Positions 5,792 through 6,741 of a DNA stretch of 6,741 bases are shown piece after piece. Within the stretch, counting starts at the first letter, position 1; the number at the start of each line of letters is the position of its first letter. Below the pieces are notes generated by a model, which was not told where the DNA came from, ran no database searches, and worked only from the letters and a program-made list of their open reading frames with translations. This DNA comes from Sphingobacteriaceae bacterium (GTDB lineage: Bacteria > Bacteroidota > Bacteroidia > Sphingobacteriales > Sphingobacteriaceae). Made by a program: the position numbers and the translations under genes. The stretch spans positions 1 through 6,741 of the forward strand of contig JANWIB010000028.1 in the NCBI GenBank assembly GCA_025450155.1, read 5' to 3'.

Positions 5792-5826
5792 AAAAAAGTC
5801 CCGGCTAAATAGAGCAACCGAGACTT
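5792..5826 (-). terminator. Intrinsic terminator after the 5861-6741 gene
   Basis: Read on the minus strand, AAGTCTCGGTT (5826-5816) pairs with AGCCGGGACTT (5806-5796) as an 11-bp stem with two G-U wobbles and a nine-base loop. A run of six T (5797-5792) begins in the last two bases of the stem. On the plus strand the wobbles become mismatches, so it works best for the minus strand. It lies 35 bases after the stop of the right-hand gene and upstream of the sco promoter candidate, isolating the two units. Confidence 0.82.
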
Positions 5827-5860
5827 GTATTAAATATATTGAGAGTTTCAGAACTAGACG

Positions 5861-6741
5861 TCAATTTTGTTTATCTGTAAAAACTACAAAAGTAGCTGTT
5901 CCGCTTATCGTTGTAAGCGTATTAGTTACAGTATTGAAATCATACAATGATGAGTTGATTTCACCTGTTATTCTCTTGCAGCGTTTGTATTGGGTTATCG
6001 ATGACACTTTTATACTTCCACCACTGTAGTAATCTAAACCATTTTGATCCTTATAATGGCTAGCACATTGTATCGATTTTCCTCCTTCTACAGAAAACCC
6101 GGCTGCACTATTCTTATCCTTATTTTGTTTATCAAAAACATAGCTCCCTGTAGCCAAAGGACCTACTACAGTTGCACCTATATTATTTTGTTTTCCGCTG
6201 GGATCGGAAAGTTGAATCGAGAATAATACATTATTGACAACGGAAATGGTCGGATCTGCTGATAAATAGGTTTTCCCATTTAATTGAAACATGTTGGGAT
6301 TATTGATGGTCATATTTTTTAATAAAATAACTTTACTGGTTCCATGCATAAATTCGGCGCTAAGTTGTATCTGTAGAGGATCATTCTTTAGTGGATCTTT
6401 CCAAGGTAGATTACGAGGAGCCTCATAATACATGGTATCTGTACGGTTACGCAAAAAATGGCCAAAACCATTATTAGGATTAGCCATAGCTACTGAAACG
6501 CCATTTAGCTTCCATGTTACAGTAAGATTTTCTTTTATTGGTTGAGCAAAATTGATTGGAACCACTAAATCTTGTGAAGATTTTTTATACTCATCTTCTG
6601 AAACACCAAGATAAGCAATAGCAAAATCTCCCGACTGATCTACTACTAAGGATATATTATTGTCTTCATAGTTATAGTTTAGATCATTCAGGTTCATGAT
6701 TTTGTAACTAGACAAGAAAGACAAATCTCCCGCTTTTTTAA
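5861..6741 (-). CDS. Predicted surface beta-sandwich protein, N-terminus outside window
   Basis: About 293 codons of an uncharacterised protein are visible. The frame stays open to the window edge, reading KKAGDLSFLSSYKIM before the first ATG (6697), so the gene probably starts beyond 6741. A lipoprotein signal just upstream would be usual for such a protein but is not seen. The N-terminal half (SLVVDQSGDFAIAYLG, then VPINFAQPIKENLTVTWKLNG) reads like the Ig-like domain of DUF1735-type Bacteroidota surface lipoproteins. The C-terminal part (from MFQLNGKTYLSADP, then YYSGGSIKVSSITQYK and ITGEINSSLYDF) resembles the lipocalin-like DUF6252 pattern. Both are resemblances from memory, not searched. 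There is no catalytic motif, and two cysteines lie in the C-terminal third. It is followed by its own terminator and has no visible functional tie to sco. A start at TTG 6724 or ATG 6697 cannot be excluded but would give no signal peptide. Confidence 0.75.
   Translation of the reverse strand, partial: KKAGDLSFLSSYKIMNLNDLNYNYEDNNISLVVDQSGDFAIAYLGVSEDEYKKSSQDLVVPINFAQPIKENLTVTWKLNGVSVAMANPNNGFGHFLRNRTDTMYYEAPRNLPWKDPLKNDPLQIQLSAEFMHGTSKVILLKNMTINNPNMFQLNGKTYLSADPTISVVNNVLFSIQLSDPSGKQNNIGATVVGPLATGSYVFDKQNKDKNSAAGFSVEGGKSIQCASHYKDQNGLDYYSGGSIKVSSITQYKRCKRITGEINSSLYDFNTVTNTLTTISGTATFVVFTDKQN

Noticed and set aside
5787..6226. Plus-strand open frames (5787-6029 and 6044-6226) opposite the right-hand gene
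   Set aside because: The first starts within the terminator hairpin and both run antisense to a long coherent frame.
1..6741. CRISPR arrays, tRNA or rRNA genes, insertion sequences, toxin-antitoxin or phage genes
   Set aside because: Nothing resembling regular repeat-spacer units, RNA gene motifs, transposase or integrase proteins was found on either strand.

Overview
The window is AT-rich and carries several hallmarks of Bacteroidota: lipoprotein signal peptides of the MKK...C type, no clear Shine-Dalgarno sequences, and TAnnTTTG-type promoter boxes. The protein types suggest a Sphingobacteriaceae-like organism (Pedobacter, Mucilaginibacter or Sphingobacterium relatives). That placement is inference; no rRNA or other phylogenetic marker is present.

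Layout. (1) Positions 1-1901, plus strand, form a copper-handling block. It holds the 3' end of a CopA-like Cu(+) P-type ATPase, then (one base later) a three-domain FAD/NAD(P)H/2Fe-2S oxidoreductase, then a 68-residue HMA-type metal-binding protein. (2) Positions 2018-2779, plus strand, encode a lipoprotein with YD-like repeats. A strong hairpin at 2800-2839 separates it from a convergent gene for free methionine-(R)-sulfoxide reductase (2848-3321, minus). (3) Positions 3446-4363, plus strand, encode an uncharacterised exported protein that diverges from the reductase and ends 13 bases short of the next, convergent gene. (4) Positions 5709-4377, read on the minus strand, look like one transcription unit. 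In order it has a promoter-like element, an 18-bp imperfect inverted repeat, a frame-broken gene remnant, a SCO lipoprotein, and a c-type cytochrome lipoprotein overlapping sco by 17 bases. (5) A good intrinsic terminator (5792-5826) ends the last gene, a 5'-incomplete predicted surface protein that runs off the right edge (5861-6741, minus).

How it fits together. CopA exports cytosolic Cu(I), the HMA protein can bind or deliver it, and SCO handles copper or thiol redox chemistry outside the inner membrane, next to a cytochrome c electron carrier. The reductase touching copA could supply reducing power, but its partner is unknown. The methionine sulfoxide reductase fits an oxidative-stress theme only loosely.

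The least expected part is the approximately 400 bases upstream of sco (5455-5860). They are not empty: they hold the 3' end of a probable outer-membrane beta-barrel gene, broken by a one-base frameshift and joined to sco by an ATGA overlap. They also hold a marked inverted repeat just downstream of a promoter-like sequence. No complete new defence, CRISPR or mobile system is visible.
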